DNA from: Hydrogenophaga sp.
GTDB lineage: Bacteria; Pseudomonadota; Gammaproteobacteria; Burkholderiales; Burkholderiaceae_C
DNA length: 64,000 nucleotides
Assembly: GCA_018333605.1 (NCBI GenBank)
Contig: JAGXSV010000073.1
Location: 1 to 64,000 of the forward strand
Direction: 5' to 3'
The notes under the pieces were generated by a model that worked only from the letters and a program-made list of their open reading frames with translations, did no database searches and was not told the DNA's origin. Both the position numbers and the translations under genes were made by a program. This document shows positions 7,651 through 16,103 of the stretch, piece after piece (the stretch's first letter is position 1; each line of letters starts with the position of its first letter).

Positions 7651-10074
7651 ATGTCTGCTCATTCACAACAACCCGCCATGCCGGTGGTCAGTGACCCGGC
7701 CCAGTTTGATCGCAAGTCGGGCAGCCGCCTGGAACAACTGGTGTTCAACCACCGGTTGCCGGTCTTGCTGCTCTGTCTCATTGCCACGGTGGTGCTCGGC
7801 TTCTTCGCCTTAAAGCTGGAAGTCAACGCCAGCTTCGAGAGGATGATCCCGTCGTCCAGCCCCTACATTCAAAACTACTTTGCCTACCGCAAGGAGTTGC
7901 CAGGGCTGGGCAACACGGTGCGCATCGTTGTCGAGAACAAGAAGGGTGATGTGTACGACGCGGCCTACCTGGAGAAGCTGCGCAAGATCAACGACGCGCT
8001 CTATCTGATTCCTGGGGTGGACCGTTCCTGGATGAAGTCGCTGTGGATGCCGATCGTGCGTTGGCGCCAGGTGACGGAAGAGGGCGTGGTGGGCGGTCCG
8101 GTGATGCCGCCCGACTACAGCGGCACGCCGGAATCGATCAGCAAGCTCAAAGAGAATGTCGCGCGATCAGGCATTGTAGGAAGCCTGGTGGCCAATGACT
8201 CGCGTTCGACAATGATCATCGCGCCACTGCTGGACCGGCACCCACAGACGGGCGAGCCGCTGAACTACGGCGAGTTTTCGCGTGCTCTGGAAGAGCAAAT
8301 CCGCTCGTTTGAGGACGAGAGTACCGGCGTCTACATCGTCGGCTTCGCGAAGATCGTCGGCGATCTGATCGCTGGGCTCTATGAGGTGATGCTCTTTTTC
8401 GGACTCTCGGTGGCGGTTGCCGCGCTGTTCGTGTACCTCTACACGCGCTGCGTCCGCAGCACCTTGCTGCTGGTCGGCGTGGCTGTTGCCGGGGTGGTGT
8501 GGCTGCTGGGGCTGATGAGCCTGCTGGGCTACGAACTGGACCCCTATTCGATCCTGGTTCCGTTCCTGATCTTTGCGATCGGGCTCTCGCACGGTGCCCA
8601 GAAGATGAACGGCATCCTGCAAGACGTGGGGCGGGGGACGCACAAATACGTCGCCGCGCGCTATACGTTCAGACGCCTGTTCATGGCGGGCCTCACGGCG
8701 CTGCTGACCAACATCGTCGGCTTCGCCGTCTTGGTGATCATCGACATCCCGGTGATCCGCGACCTGGCCCTGACCAGCAGCATCGGCATCACAGTGCTGA
8801 TCTTCACCAAGCTGGTGTTGATCCCGGTGACCTTGTCCTACATCGGTGTGAGTGAGTCCGCAGCCCGTCGGGCCCTGGCCGAAGACACTGGGCAGAAGCG
8901 CGGCATTCTGGGCCGGGCCTGGAACGGGCTGGACCGTCTGACGGAGCGGCGTGCGGCCACGGTGACCGTGGGCGTGGCTGCGGTGATCACGGTGATTTGT
9001 ACGGTGGTGATGTTTGACCTGCGTATCGGTGACCTGGACCCTGGCGCACCTGAGTTGCGCCAGGACTCGCGCTACAACCGCGACAGTGCCTACATCACGG
9101 CCAACTATGGCTTGTCGAGTGCCCAGTTTGTGATCATCATGACCAACCCGGATGATGGCTGCCGCCTGTATGGCACCTTGCAGCTGATGGACCAATTGGC
9201 CCAGGAGCTGCGGCAGACGGAGGGCGTGCAGGCCACCAGTTCGCTGGCGGAATCGACGCGCTTCATCACCGCAGCCCTGAACGAGGGCAGTGGCAAGTGG
9301 CTCACCATCAGCCGGGATCAGGGCATCACCAACGCGGCGGTGAGTGCGGCCATGATCGCCACCCCGGACATTACCAACACATCGTGTGCCGTGTCGCCCT
9401 TGATCGCCTACCTGGCCGACCACAAGGCCGACACGCTCAACCGAGTGCTCAAGGTGAGCGAGGCCTTTGCGGCGGAACACAACAGCGTCAATCCCGAAGA
9501 CGGCCCGCGCTTCCTGCTGGCCGCTGGCTCGGCAGGCATTGAGGCCGCCACCAACATCGAGGTCGAGCGCGGCATCCTGCTGATGTACCTGGCGGTGTAC
9601 GGTGCCACAGCGCTGCTGTGCCTGCTCACCTTCCGCAGCCTGCGCGCCACCCTTGTGGCCATGATTCCGCTGGTGATGACCACCATCATTTGCAAGGCCT
9701 TGATGGTCTGGATGGGCATCGGTCTCAAAGTGGCGACGCTGCCCGTGATCGCTGTGGGTGTGGGGGTCGGTGTCGACTACGCGCTGTACCTGTTGAGCGT
9801 TCAGATCGCCATGCAGCGCCGGGGGGCGACGCTCGCCGAGGCGTACCGGAAGTCACTGGATTTCACCGGGCGTGTGGTGGCACTGGTGGGCCTGACCATG
9901 GCTGCTGGTGTGATCACCTGGGCGTTTTCTCCGATCAAGTTCCAGGCCGACATGGGTATCTTGCTCACCTTCATGTTTCTCTGGAACATGGTCGGCGCCT
10001 TGGTGCTGATCCCGGCCCTGTCGCACTTTCTGCTCAACCCGAAGCAGCCGACATCTCCCTTGCCAGCGGGGTGA
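7651..10074 (+). CDS. RND superfamily (MMPL-type) transporter
   Basis: Inner-membrane transporter of the RND/MMPL group, about 807 residues. Two repeats each have one hydrophobic helix, a large periplasmic loop and a five- to six-helix bundle; the second bundle carries the family motif GVGVGVDYALYLLS. Members of this subgroup occur beside DUF1302/DUF1329 genes and are presumed to move lipophilic substrates. I choose the ATG at 7651; a GTG at 7633 lies in frame but lacks better spacing. It follows the YCF48-like gene by 40 bases in the same operon. Direction of transport (uptake or efflux) cannot be read from the sequence. Confidence 0.88.
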   Translation: MSAHSQQPAMPVVSDPAQFDRKSGSRLEQLVFNHRLPVLLLCLIATVVLGFFALKLEVNASFERMIPSSSPYIQNYFAYRKELPGLGNTVRIVVENKKGDVYDAAYLEKLRKINDALYLIPGVDRSWMKSLWMPIVRWRQVTEEGVVGGPVMPPDYSGTPESISKLKENVARSGIVGSLVANDSRSTMIIAPLLDRHPQTGEPLNYGEFSRALEEQIRSFEDESTGVYIVGFAKIVGDLIAGLYEVMLFFGLSVAVAALFVYLYTRCVRSTLLLVGVAVAGVVWLLGLMSLLGYELDPYSILVPFLIFAIGLSHGAQKMNGILQDVGRGTHKYVAARYTFRRLFMAGLTALLTNIVGFAVLVIIDIPVIRDLALTSSIGITVLIFTKLVLIPVTLSYIGVSESAARRALAEDTGQKRGILGRAWNGLDRLTERRAATVTVGVAAVITVICTVVMFDLRIGDLDPGAPELRQDSRYNRDSAYITANYGLSSAQFVIIMTNPDDGCRLYGTLQLMDQLAQELRQTEGVQATSSLAESTRFITAALNEGSGKWLTISRDQGITNAAVSAAMIATPDITNTSCAVSPLIAYLADHKADTLNRVLKVSEAFAAEHNSVNPEDGPRFLLAAGSAGIEAATNIEVERGILLMYLAVYGATALLCLLTFRSLRATLVAMIPLVMTTIICKALMVWMGIGLKVATLPVIAVGVGVGVDYALYLLSVQIAMQRRGATLAEAYRKSLDFTGRVVALVGLTMAAGVITWAFSPIKFQADMGILLTFMFLWNMVGALVLIPALSHFLLNPKQPTSPLPAG

Positions 10075-10123
10075 GCGTGCTCCCCCTTATGACCCATCCC
10101 CAATATCTCTTGGAGCAACGCCT

Positions 10124-11089
10124 GTGTTTGATTTGTTGATGAGTGCCGACATGATGCTGTCCGATCCGGACGGCATGGCAGATATTCTGGTTAAGAAGCT
10201 GGGTGTGCATGGCCACCCCAAATGGCGCCAGGCCTTTGATGGGCACCCGTACATTGCCCACTTCTTGCGGGTGCACAAGTCGCTTGCCGTGGCGCCCACC
10301 CGCATTGAGCCACAGTGCCACCTGGATCAACCCAATCCGGGCGACCCGATGTTTCACGACTTCCTGGAGAGCCTCAAGGCCTATCAGGGGCCGCACCGCC
10401 CCATGGTGACCCACTCCATCGTGCTCGCTGCGCGGGGCGACAAGTTCGACCAGCTGGTGGAGAAGCTCATGCGCCGGCGCTTGCGGTTCCGCATGGCGCA
10501 GCGCACGCCCGACATGCCCTTTGACCGCCTCTGGCTCGGCGCCACGCCCGAAGACCCCCACTACCACCCCTCGGTGGATGGCGGCTTGTGCATCGAGGTC
10601 ATGCCGCTGGAGCCCTTGCAGATGCCGGCAGACACCTTCATGGTGCCGCCGCCCGAGCCGCGCGATTCCCAGCCGGGCGACATGGTGCGAGTCACCTCGC
10701 GTGGCTACATCGTTCGCAACCTCGACGAAACCCTGCGCACGGTGTCGAGCAACCTCGACTGGGAGCCGACCGGCCCGGTGGAGTCGCTGGGCAAAGAGGG
10801 CTACCGCCGTGCCCGCATGGGTTTCACGGTGCCGCACAGCGCCACCTTGGACGTGATTGAGGCCACCCGCTGGAACGGCGACGCCGGCGTGTACCTGAAC
10901 TCTTGGGGCCCTGGCCCGTACTACATCCGCATTGCCGTCAACGGCCTGCAGGCCAAGGCCGAAGACCTGAAGGCCCGTGGCACCCGCTTCACCTGGATCG
11001 AAGAATGCGAGGCGGTGGGCGGCAAGTCGCTGATCCGTGTCGACCCGGCCGATGTGCGCGGGCAGCTGTTTGAGTTCGAGGAGTATTGA
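10124..11089 (+). CDS. Two-module VOC (glyoxalase/vicinal oxygen chelate) family protein
   Basis: A 321-residue cytoplasmic protein that appears to contain two VOC-type beta-alpha-beta modules: residues about 75-175 (VTHSIVLAARGDKFDQLVEKL ... CIEVMPL) and about 195-318 (GYIVRNLDETLRTVSSNLDWE ... GQLFEFEEY). Possible metal ligands are His in VTHS and Glu residues closing each module. The start is GTG at 10124, with GGAG nine bases upstream. VOC enzymes include epimerases, isomerases and extradiol dioxygenases; the spacing here does not match a classical extradiol enzyme. Position between transporter and crotonase suggests a role in CoA-ester processing. The specific reaction is unknown. Confidence 0.65.
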   Translation: MFDLLMSADMMLSDPDGMADILVKKLGVHGHPKWRQAFDGHPYIAHFLRVHKSLAVAPTRIEPQCHLDQPNPGDPMFHDFLESLKAYQGPHRPMVTHSIVLAARGDKFDQLVEKLMRRRLRFRMAQRTPDMPFDRLWLGATPEDPHYHPSVDGGLCIEVMPLEPLQMPADTFMVPPPEPRDSQPGDMVRVTSRGYIVRNLDETLRTVSSNLDWEPTGPVESLGKEGYRRARMGFTVPHSATLDVIEATRWNGDAGVYLNSWGPGPYYIRIAVNGLQAKAEDLKARGTRFTWIEECEAVGGKSLIRVDPADVRGQLFEFEEY

Positions 11090-11096
11090 ACAGATC

Positions 11097-11933
11097 ATGG
11101 AAACCACCCTTCACAAACCAGCCTCAAAAGTGCGAGTTCAAGCAACAGCCTCTGGGCCTGCCGTCGAGGTGGAGCGTCGAGGGGCCATTGGCTGGATCGT
11201 GCTCAATCGCCCGGACCAGATCAACGCCATCAACGACGACATCCGCCGTGGTGTCCCAACGGCTTTGGCCGAGTTGGACGGGGATCCTTCCGTGCGCGTG
11301 ATCGTGATTCGCGGGGCGGGTGAGCGTGGGTTTTGTGCTGGGGCCGACATCAAGGAGCGGCGGGCAGCCGAGTCATCGGTCCAGGTGCGTCGGCGCATGC
11401 AAAAGTCGCGCTGGATCGAAGCGCTGGATCGAACCGAGAAACCGGTCATCGCAGCCATCCACGGCTATTGCATGGGCGGCGGCATGGAGCTCGCCCTGGC
11501 CTGCGACGTGCGATTCGCCGCACCCGATGCGGTGTTCGCCCTGCCCGAGACCGGCCTGGGTTTGATCCCCGGCGGCGGCGGGACGCAGCGTCTCGGCTCT
11601 GTCGTCGGGCCGGGTCGGGCGCTGGACCTGTTGCTGACCGGCGACCGCATGGACGCCCCTCAAGCATTGGCCATCGGCCTGGTCACCCGGGTAGCGGGCA
11701 GCGCGGACGCTCTGGACGACGAGGTCACCGCGCTGGCTGAGCGCATCGCCGGCAAGCCGCCCACGGCCACCCTGTTCGTCAAGCAGGCCGCGCGCGCGGC
11801 CACGCAACTGGATCTTCGGAGCGGCCTGGACTTGGAACTGGACCTGTTCGCCATGCTGGTCCCGATGCACGATGTCAAAGAAGCCGCGCTCGCGTTTCGC
11901 GAAAAGCGAGTCCCTTGTTTTACCGGTGAATGA
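11097..11933 (+). CDS. Enoyl-CoA hydratase/isomerase (crotonase) family protein
   Basis: Crotonase-fold enzyme for CoA esters, most likely hydration of a 2-enoyl-CoA. The oxyanion-hole region GAGERGFCAGADIKE is present, and both Glu residues used by true hydratases are in place: one in GGGMELALACD and one in ALPETGLGLIPGGGGTQRL. About 278 residues from the ATG at 11097, seven bases after the VOC stop. An N-terminal extension of about 22 residues precedes the usual start of the fold. The presence of both acids argues for hydratase rather than a pure isomerase or C-C hydrolase, but the ring or side-chain substrate is not known. Confidence 0.9.
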   Translation: METTLHKPASKVRVQATASGPAVEVERRGAIGWIVLNRPDQINAINDDIRRGVPTALAELDGDPSVRVIVIRGAGERGFCAGADIKERRAAESSVQVRRRMQKSRWIEALDRTEKPVIAAIHGYCMGGGMELALACDVRFAAPDAVFALPETGLGLIPGGGGTQRLGSVVGPGRALDLLLTGDRMDAPQALAIGLVTRVAGSADALDDEVTALAERIAGKPPTATLFVKQAARAATQLDLRSGLDLELDLFAMLVPMHDVKEAALAFREKRVPCFTGE

Positions 11934-11965
11934 CGCCGTCACGCCCATCAATTTCTGGAGACCCC

Positions 11966-12796
11966 ATGAGTGAACGCAAACTGGATGGCAAGGTCGCCAT
12001 CGTCACCGGCGCGGGTGCCGGCCTGGGCGCTGAGTGTGCCCGCTCGCTGGCTTTGCATGGCGCCCGGGTCGCTGTGGTGGACATCCACCTGGCGGGCGCG
12101 CAGTCCGTGGTCGCAGAGATTGAAGCGGCCGGTGGCCATGCCCTGGCGGTTCAGACCGATCTGACCTCCGAGGCCGAGGTGATCGCGATGGTGGCTGCGG
12201 TGGTCCAACACTTCGGCCGTGTGGATGTGTTGCACAACAACGCCGCCGCCTTGGCCCCCGCCCAACGTGCCGGGGACCGCGATGTCTGCAATGTGGATAT
12301 CGCTGCCTGGGACCAGGCCATGAATGTCAATGCGCGCGGCGCCATGCTGTGCTGCAAGCACACCATTCCCCACATGCTCAAAACCGGTGGGGGGTCCATC
12401 ATCTTTGCGACCTCGGGCTTCGGGTTGCTGGGCGACGTGACGCTGACGGCCTACGCTGCCTCCAAGGCGGCGCTGATGGCGCTGGCACGTTCGGTGGCCG
12501 CGCAATACGGCAAACAGGGCATCCGATCCAACGCCATCATGATCGGCTTTGTGCTCAACGAGCACGCTCAGAAGGGCGTTCCGGAAGAGATCAAGCAGAT
12601 CCTGCTGGACCAGCACCTGACACCCCAGCTGGGTTCGCCCCGGCAGATCGCCGATGTGGTGAGCTTCTTGGCCAGTGACGAGTCCTCGTTCGTCACCGGC
12701 GCGGTGATTCCGGTGGATGGTGGCTTCACCAGCCATTCCCCGTCCATGGTGCCCATGCGCGAGTTTTTCGCCCGCATGGGGTCCAACAAACTCTGA
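11966..12796 (+). CDS. Short-chain dehydrogenase/reductase (classical SDR)
   Basis: NAD(P)-dependent alcohol dehydrogenase or ketoreductase, 276 residues. Cofactor motif TGAGAGLGAECA near residue 15; NNAA motif in VLHNNAA; catalytic Ser 13 residues before Tyr, then YAASK. An acidic residue after the second strand (VVDIHL) points to NAD(H). The start ATG at 11966 is preceded by TGGAG. It is a close paralogue of the SDR at 52123-52956 (shared VLHNNAA insertion with a longer loop before the fourth strand, and a similar tail beginning with an H-x2-S/P-x2 run). It probably oxidises a hydroxy group made by the oxygenases or the crotonase. Confidence 0.88.
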   Translation: MSERKLDGKVAIVTGAGAGLGAECARSLALHGARVAVVDIHLAGAQSVVAEIEAAGGHALAVQTDLTSEAEVIAMVAAVVQHFGRVDVLHNNAAALAPAQRAGDRDVCNVDIAAWDQAMNVNARGAMLCCKHTIPHMLKTGGGSIIFATSGFGLLGDVTLTAYAASKAALMALARSVAAQYGKQGIRSNAIMIGFVLNEHAQKGVPEEIKQILLDQHLTPQLGSPRQIADVVSFLASDESSFVTGAVIPVDGGFTSHSPSMVPMREFFARMGSNKL

Positions 12797-12814
12797 CCCA
12801 ACTTCTACTCGATC

Positions 12815-13327
12815 ATGTCATTTTCTATGTATGCCGCCAGCGCTGAAGTTTATGTCCGCATGCTGCGCAACCTGCTTGCCTGGCTGGACAAAGCCGAAGT
12901 GCACGCCAAGGCCAGGGGCTTTGACAGCGGGGTGTTCCTGGGCACGAAGCTGTCGCCTGACATGCTTTCTTTTGGCAAACAAGTAGCCATCGCCAGCGAA
13001 GTAGCCCGACTGGCCGTTGCGCGGCTGGGTGGCTTGGATCTCCCTGCTGCTCAAGGTTCCGATGAAAGCTTTGACGGGTTGCGCGTTCGTGTGCGGGATG
13101 CCATTGCCTTTGTCGAAGGTGTGTCGCCGGAACAGCTCGCCGGGAGTGCCGAGCGAGCCGTGGTCCTGCCGCAGCGGCATGGCGATCCGCTGCACTTCAC
13201 CGGTCAGACCTTCCTGCAGCAGTGGTCGTTGCCGAACTTCTTTTTTCACGTGACGACGGCCTATGCGCTGCTGCGTCAGGCTGGTGTGGAGTTGGGCAAA
13301 GCCGACTATCTGGGGCCGATGACCTGA
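12815..13327 (+). CDS. DUF1993 family protein
   Basis: A 170-residue soluble protein of the DUF1993 family, which has a DinB-like four-helix bundle. It begins SMYAASAEVYVRMLRNLLAWL and ends with HVTTAYALLRQAGVELGKADYLG, both typical for the family. Candidate metal ligands are scattered His residues (HGDPLHFTG, FFHVTTA). It is the last gene of the operon, 18 bases after the SDR and about 100 bases before the terminator. No catalytic role is established; presence in a degradation operon may be incidental. Confidence 0.8.
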   Translation: MSFSMYAASAEVYVRMLRNLLAWLDKAEVHAKARGFDSGVFLGTKLSPDMLSFGKQVAIASEVARLAVARLGGLDLPAAQGSDESFDGLRVRVRDAIAFVEGVSPEQLAGSAERAVVLPQRHGDPLHFTGQTFLQQWSLPNFFFHVTTAYALLRQAGVELGKADYLGPMT

Positions 13328-13424
13328 CCTGGTTGGGGCCTGAATGATTGTCTCCAAGGTGGCAAGTACCGGAACGAAGACCGGTGATTGACACTGCACC
13401 CCGTGGAAACCGGGGTGATTGAAT

Positions 13425-13462
13425 ACCCTGACAAGCCTTGCTGGTTTGTCAGGGTTTTTTTT
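13425..13462 (+). terminator. Rho-independent terminator of the DUF1302-DUF1993 operon
   Basis: Perfect 10-bp stem ACCCTGACAA / TTGTCAGGGT with an 11-base loop, followed by eight T. It lies between the DUF1993 gene and the convergent ferredoxin reductase gene. The T run is on the plus strand only, so it mainly serves the plus-strand operon. Confidence 0.93.
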
Positions 13463-13490
13463 GACCGGCGGAAGCGGGAGCGTGGCGTCC

Positions 13491-14729
13491 TCAGTTCGCC
13501 TCGCGCGTCGCGGCTTCAAAGGCTTTGAGCTCGAAGCCCGCGGCCGAAGCCTCGGCCGCACTGAGCGGTGTGTGGCGTGCAATCAGCTTGCGTGCCGCCA
13601 TGTGGTCGGCTGGCCGGTTGCAGGACTCCACCGCCACCAGACGACCGGCGCGAAAACACAGCACACTGATCTGTCGTTGCTCTACGGAGCCCAGCACGAC
13701 GGTTTCATCGTGTCCATCGGAGAGGCCGGCAATCTGCAGCTTGAGCTCCCCTTGATCGGTCCAGAACCAGGGCAGGGCGGTGTAGCTGGCGGGTTTGCCC
13801 ATGAGCCGGGCCGCCACGGTCTTGGCCTGATCGACGGCGTTCTGAACCGATTCGAGCCGGATGGGCTGGTGTGCCCAGGGGCTGGGGAAGCTGACCACGT
13901 CGCCAATGGCAGAGATGGCCGGATCGCTGGTGAGCAGCTGCGCGTCCACAACGATGCCGTTGTGGACCGCCAGTCCGGCTTCGCTGGCCAGTTCCGCGTT
14001 GGGCAGCACACCAATTCCATACACAACAAGATCGGCCGACAGCGCTTCACCGCTGGCCAGCTGCACGCCGGTCACATGGCCATCAGCGCCAAGGATGGCC
14101 GCCAGACTTTGACCATAGTGAATCCGCACGCCCCAACTGGCGTGGGCCTGATCGAACACCCTGGACGTGACCGTGGAGACCGCCCGCGCCATGGGCCGTG
14201 TACCGAGCTCCAGGACATCCACCGAGATGCCGCGCGCGGCCGCGACGGCAGCGAACTCCAAGCCGATGAAGCCCGCGCCGATGACCACGGCGCGTTTTGC
14301 ATGGCCCAGGCGTTGTGACAACCCGTCCGCATCGGCCAGGCTGCGCAACCCGAACACGCCGTCGAACTCCATGCCTGGGACTGTTGGCACGCGGTTGCGC
14401 GCGCCTGTGGCCAGCACCAGGTGCTCGTAGCTGAGCTTTTCGCCACTCGTGAGAACCAGTTGGCGATGGTCACGATCGATGGCGGCCACGCTGCCCTGTA
14501 TGCGGGCAATACGGTGTTCGTCAAAGTACTCAGGCGGACGAAATCGCAGCGCCGCCACACCGACTTTTCCCAGCAGATAGGCCTTGGACAGTGGCGGGCG
14601 CTGGTAGGGCACGCCGGGTTCGTCGCCGACGAGCGTGATCGCACCATCGAACCCTTCCTGCCGTAGCGATGCCGCAACCTGGTAACCGGCTTGACCGGCA
14701 CCGACGATGACGATGGTTTGGGGTGACAT
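13491..14729 (-). CDS. FAD-dependent ferredoxin (rubredoxin-type) reductase
   Basis: Flavoprotein that passes electrons from NAD(P)H to a ferredoxin serving Rieske oxygenases or P450s; 412 residues, the usual length. FAD motif IVIVGAGQAGYQVAASLR at the N-terminus; the PYQRPPLSK segment typical of this group; NAD motif VVIGAGFIGLEFAA near residue 150; second FAD segment SAIGDVVSF. The C-terminal reductase domain follows. It is the last gene of the minus-strand DUF35/SCP-x/MFS operon, 12 bases after the MFS gene. It is the only such reductase in the window, so it may feed both Rieske enzymes and all three P450s; its ferredoxin is not visible here. Confidence 0.92.
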   Translation of the reverse strand: MSPQTIVIVGAGQAGYQVAASLRQEGFDGAITLVGDEPGVPYQRPPLSKAYLLGKVGVAALRFRPPEYFDEHRIARIQGSVAAIDRDHRQLVLTSGEKLSYEHLVLATGARNRVPTVPGMEFDGVFGLRSLADADGLSQRLGHAKRAVVIGAGFIGLEFAAVAAARGISVDVLELGTRPMARAVSTVTSRVFDQAHASWGVRIHYGQSLAAILGADGHVTGVQLASGEALSADLVVYGIGVLPNAELASEAGLAVHNGIVVDAQLLTSDPAISAIGDVVSFPSPWAHQPIRLESVQNAVDQAKTVAARLMGKPASYTALPWFWTDQGELKLQIAGLSDGHDETVVLGSVEQRQISVLCFRAGRLVAVESCNRPADHMAARKLIARHTPLSAAEASAAGFELKAFEAATREAN

Positions 14730-14741
14730 GGTTGTTCAGCC

Positions 14742-16040
14742 TCAATGGGTTGGGGCAGCGGAGGTGCTGCGGTCAAAGATGGGGTAGCGACCCAGAGCGA
14801 GCAGCGACAGACCGCCGATGAGAAAGACAGGACCACAGATCATCAACGTCGCCTGGTACGTGCCGGTGCTTCGGTAGAGTTGTCCGAAAAGCCAGGGTGC
14901 CAGGGTGGATGCCAGGGTGATCAGACCAAGGTGAATGCCGAACAGGCGACCGTACTCGCGCATGCCGAAATACCGCGAAACGAGGAATGCTGCTACGTCG
15001 AATTCAGCACCTGCGCCAATGCCCACCAGCATGACCCCTGCGATCAGCCAAATGGTGTCGTCCGCACTGCCAATGCCCAGCAAGAGGCATCCCAGGGCAG
15101 GCAAGCTCAAGGCCACGGCAGCCACACCAGGTGCCCAGAATCGGTCTACGAGGTAACCCACTATCACCCGTCCCAGTATCAGGGACAGGCCAAAGCTGCC
15201 GAAGATGCGCGCGGCATCGACGGCTTCCAACCCCTTGTCTTGCAACAAGGGAACGCCATTCGTGACCAGTGTCACCACACAGGCGACGATCATCGACAAG
15301 GCGATGTTCAGGAGCCAGAAGCGTGGATTGCGCACGCCCTCGCGCAACGAGACGCCTGCCACCAATTCGGACGAAGATGCCTGCTGACTGGTTGCGCGAG
15401 CCGGTGTGCGCGCGGGCTCTTTCATCCAGGCCAGAACCAGCGGCAACACCAATGTGACGGGCAGGGCTGCGAGCAACCAGAAGGCCGCTTGCCAGTTCCA
15501 ACGAGTGATCACGGCACTCACCGCAGAGGGGATCAGCATGGCGGCCAGACCGGTGCCGGAAAGCACGATCGCCAGTGCGAGGCCCCTATTGTGTTCAAAC
15601 CACAGGTTCACCAGGTGGGTCCACGTGACGTGCATGGTGCCCATGCTAGCCATGGACATCAAGAAGAAGCTCAGGTAGAGCGTCACGATGGAAGGCCCCA
15701 TGCGCGTCATGGCAATGAAGGTCAGGGACAGCACGCACAGTGATATCACGGTGACGCGCTTCATGCCAAAACGCAGATTGAGCCATCCCACGATTTGAGA
15801 CGCCACAACCGACCCCAAAAACATGAAGCTCACTGCCGACTGGAGATCGGCGCGGGCCCAGTCAAAGGTTTGTTGTAGCGGAACCATCATCGCGCCGTAC
15901 GCATACAGCATGGATGAGTTGGAATTGATCGCCAATCCCAACGTGGCCAGGATCACGATGCGCCAGGCGCGTTTGAACTCGGTCGGATCAATGCCCAACC
16001 CACGTGGGCCATGTGAGCTGCTGGAGTTGTGTTGTGTCAT
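14742..16040 (-). CDS. MFS transporter (OxlT/monocarboxylate-like)
   Basis: Twelve-helix major facilitator protein of 432 residues. The first helices are ILATLGLAINSNSSMLYAYGAM and SFMFLGSVVASQIVGWL, followed by the loop 2-3 signature RFGMKRVTVISL. The architecture resembles OxlT-type carboxylate carriers, as often found with aromatic-acid genes. It lies between the SCP-x-type gene (63 bases away) and the ferredoxin reductase. It may import the acid form of the substrate or export an intermediate; the sequence cannot decide. Confidence 0.85.
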   Translation of the reverse strand: MTQHNSSSSHGPRGLGIDPTEFKRAWRIVILATLGLAINSNSSMLYAYGAMMVPLQQTFDWARADLQSAVSFMFLGSVVASQIVGWLNLRFGMKRVTVISLCVLSLTFIAMTRMGPSIVTLYLSFFLMSMASMGTMHVTWTHLVNLWFEHNRGLALAIVLSGTGLAAMLIPSAVSAVITRWNWQAAFWLLAALPVTLVLPLVLAWMKEPARTPARATSQQASSSELVAGVSLREGVRNPRFWLLNIALSMIVACVVTLVTNGVPLLQDKGLEAVDAARIFGSFGLSLILGRVIVGYLVDRFWAPGVAAVALSLPALGCLLLGIGSADDTIWLIAGVMLVGIGAGAEFDVAAFLVSRYFGMREYGRLFGIHLGLITLASTLAPWLFGQLYRSTGTYQATLMICGPVFLIGGLSLLALGRYPIFDRSTSAAPTH

Positions 16041-16103
16041 TCGGTCATACCGGGGAAGGTGAGGGGGTTCTGCTTTGCCGACGCAGGCGGAGGTACGAGC
16101 GGA

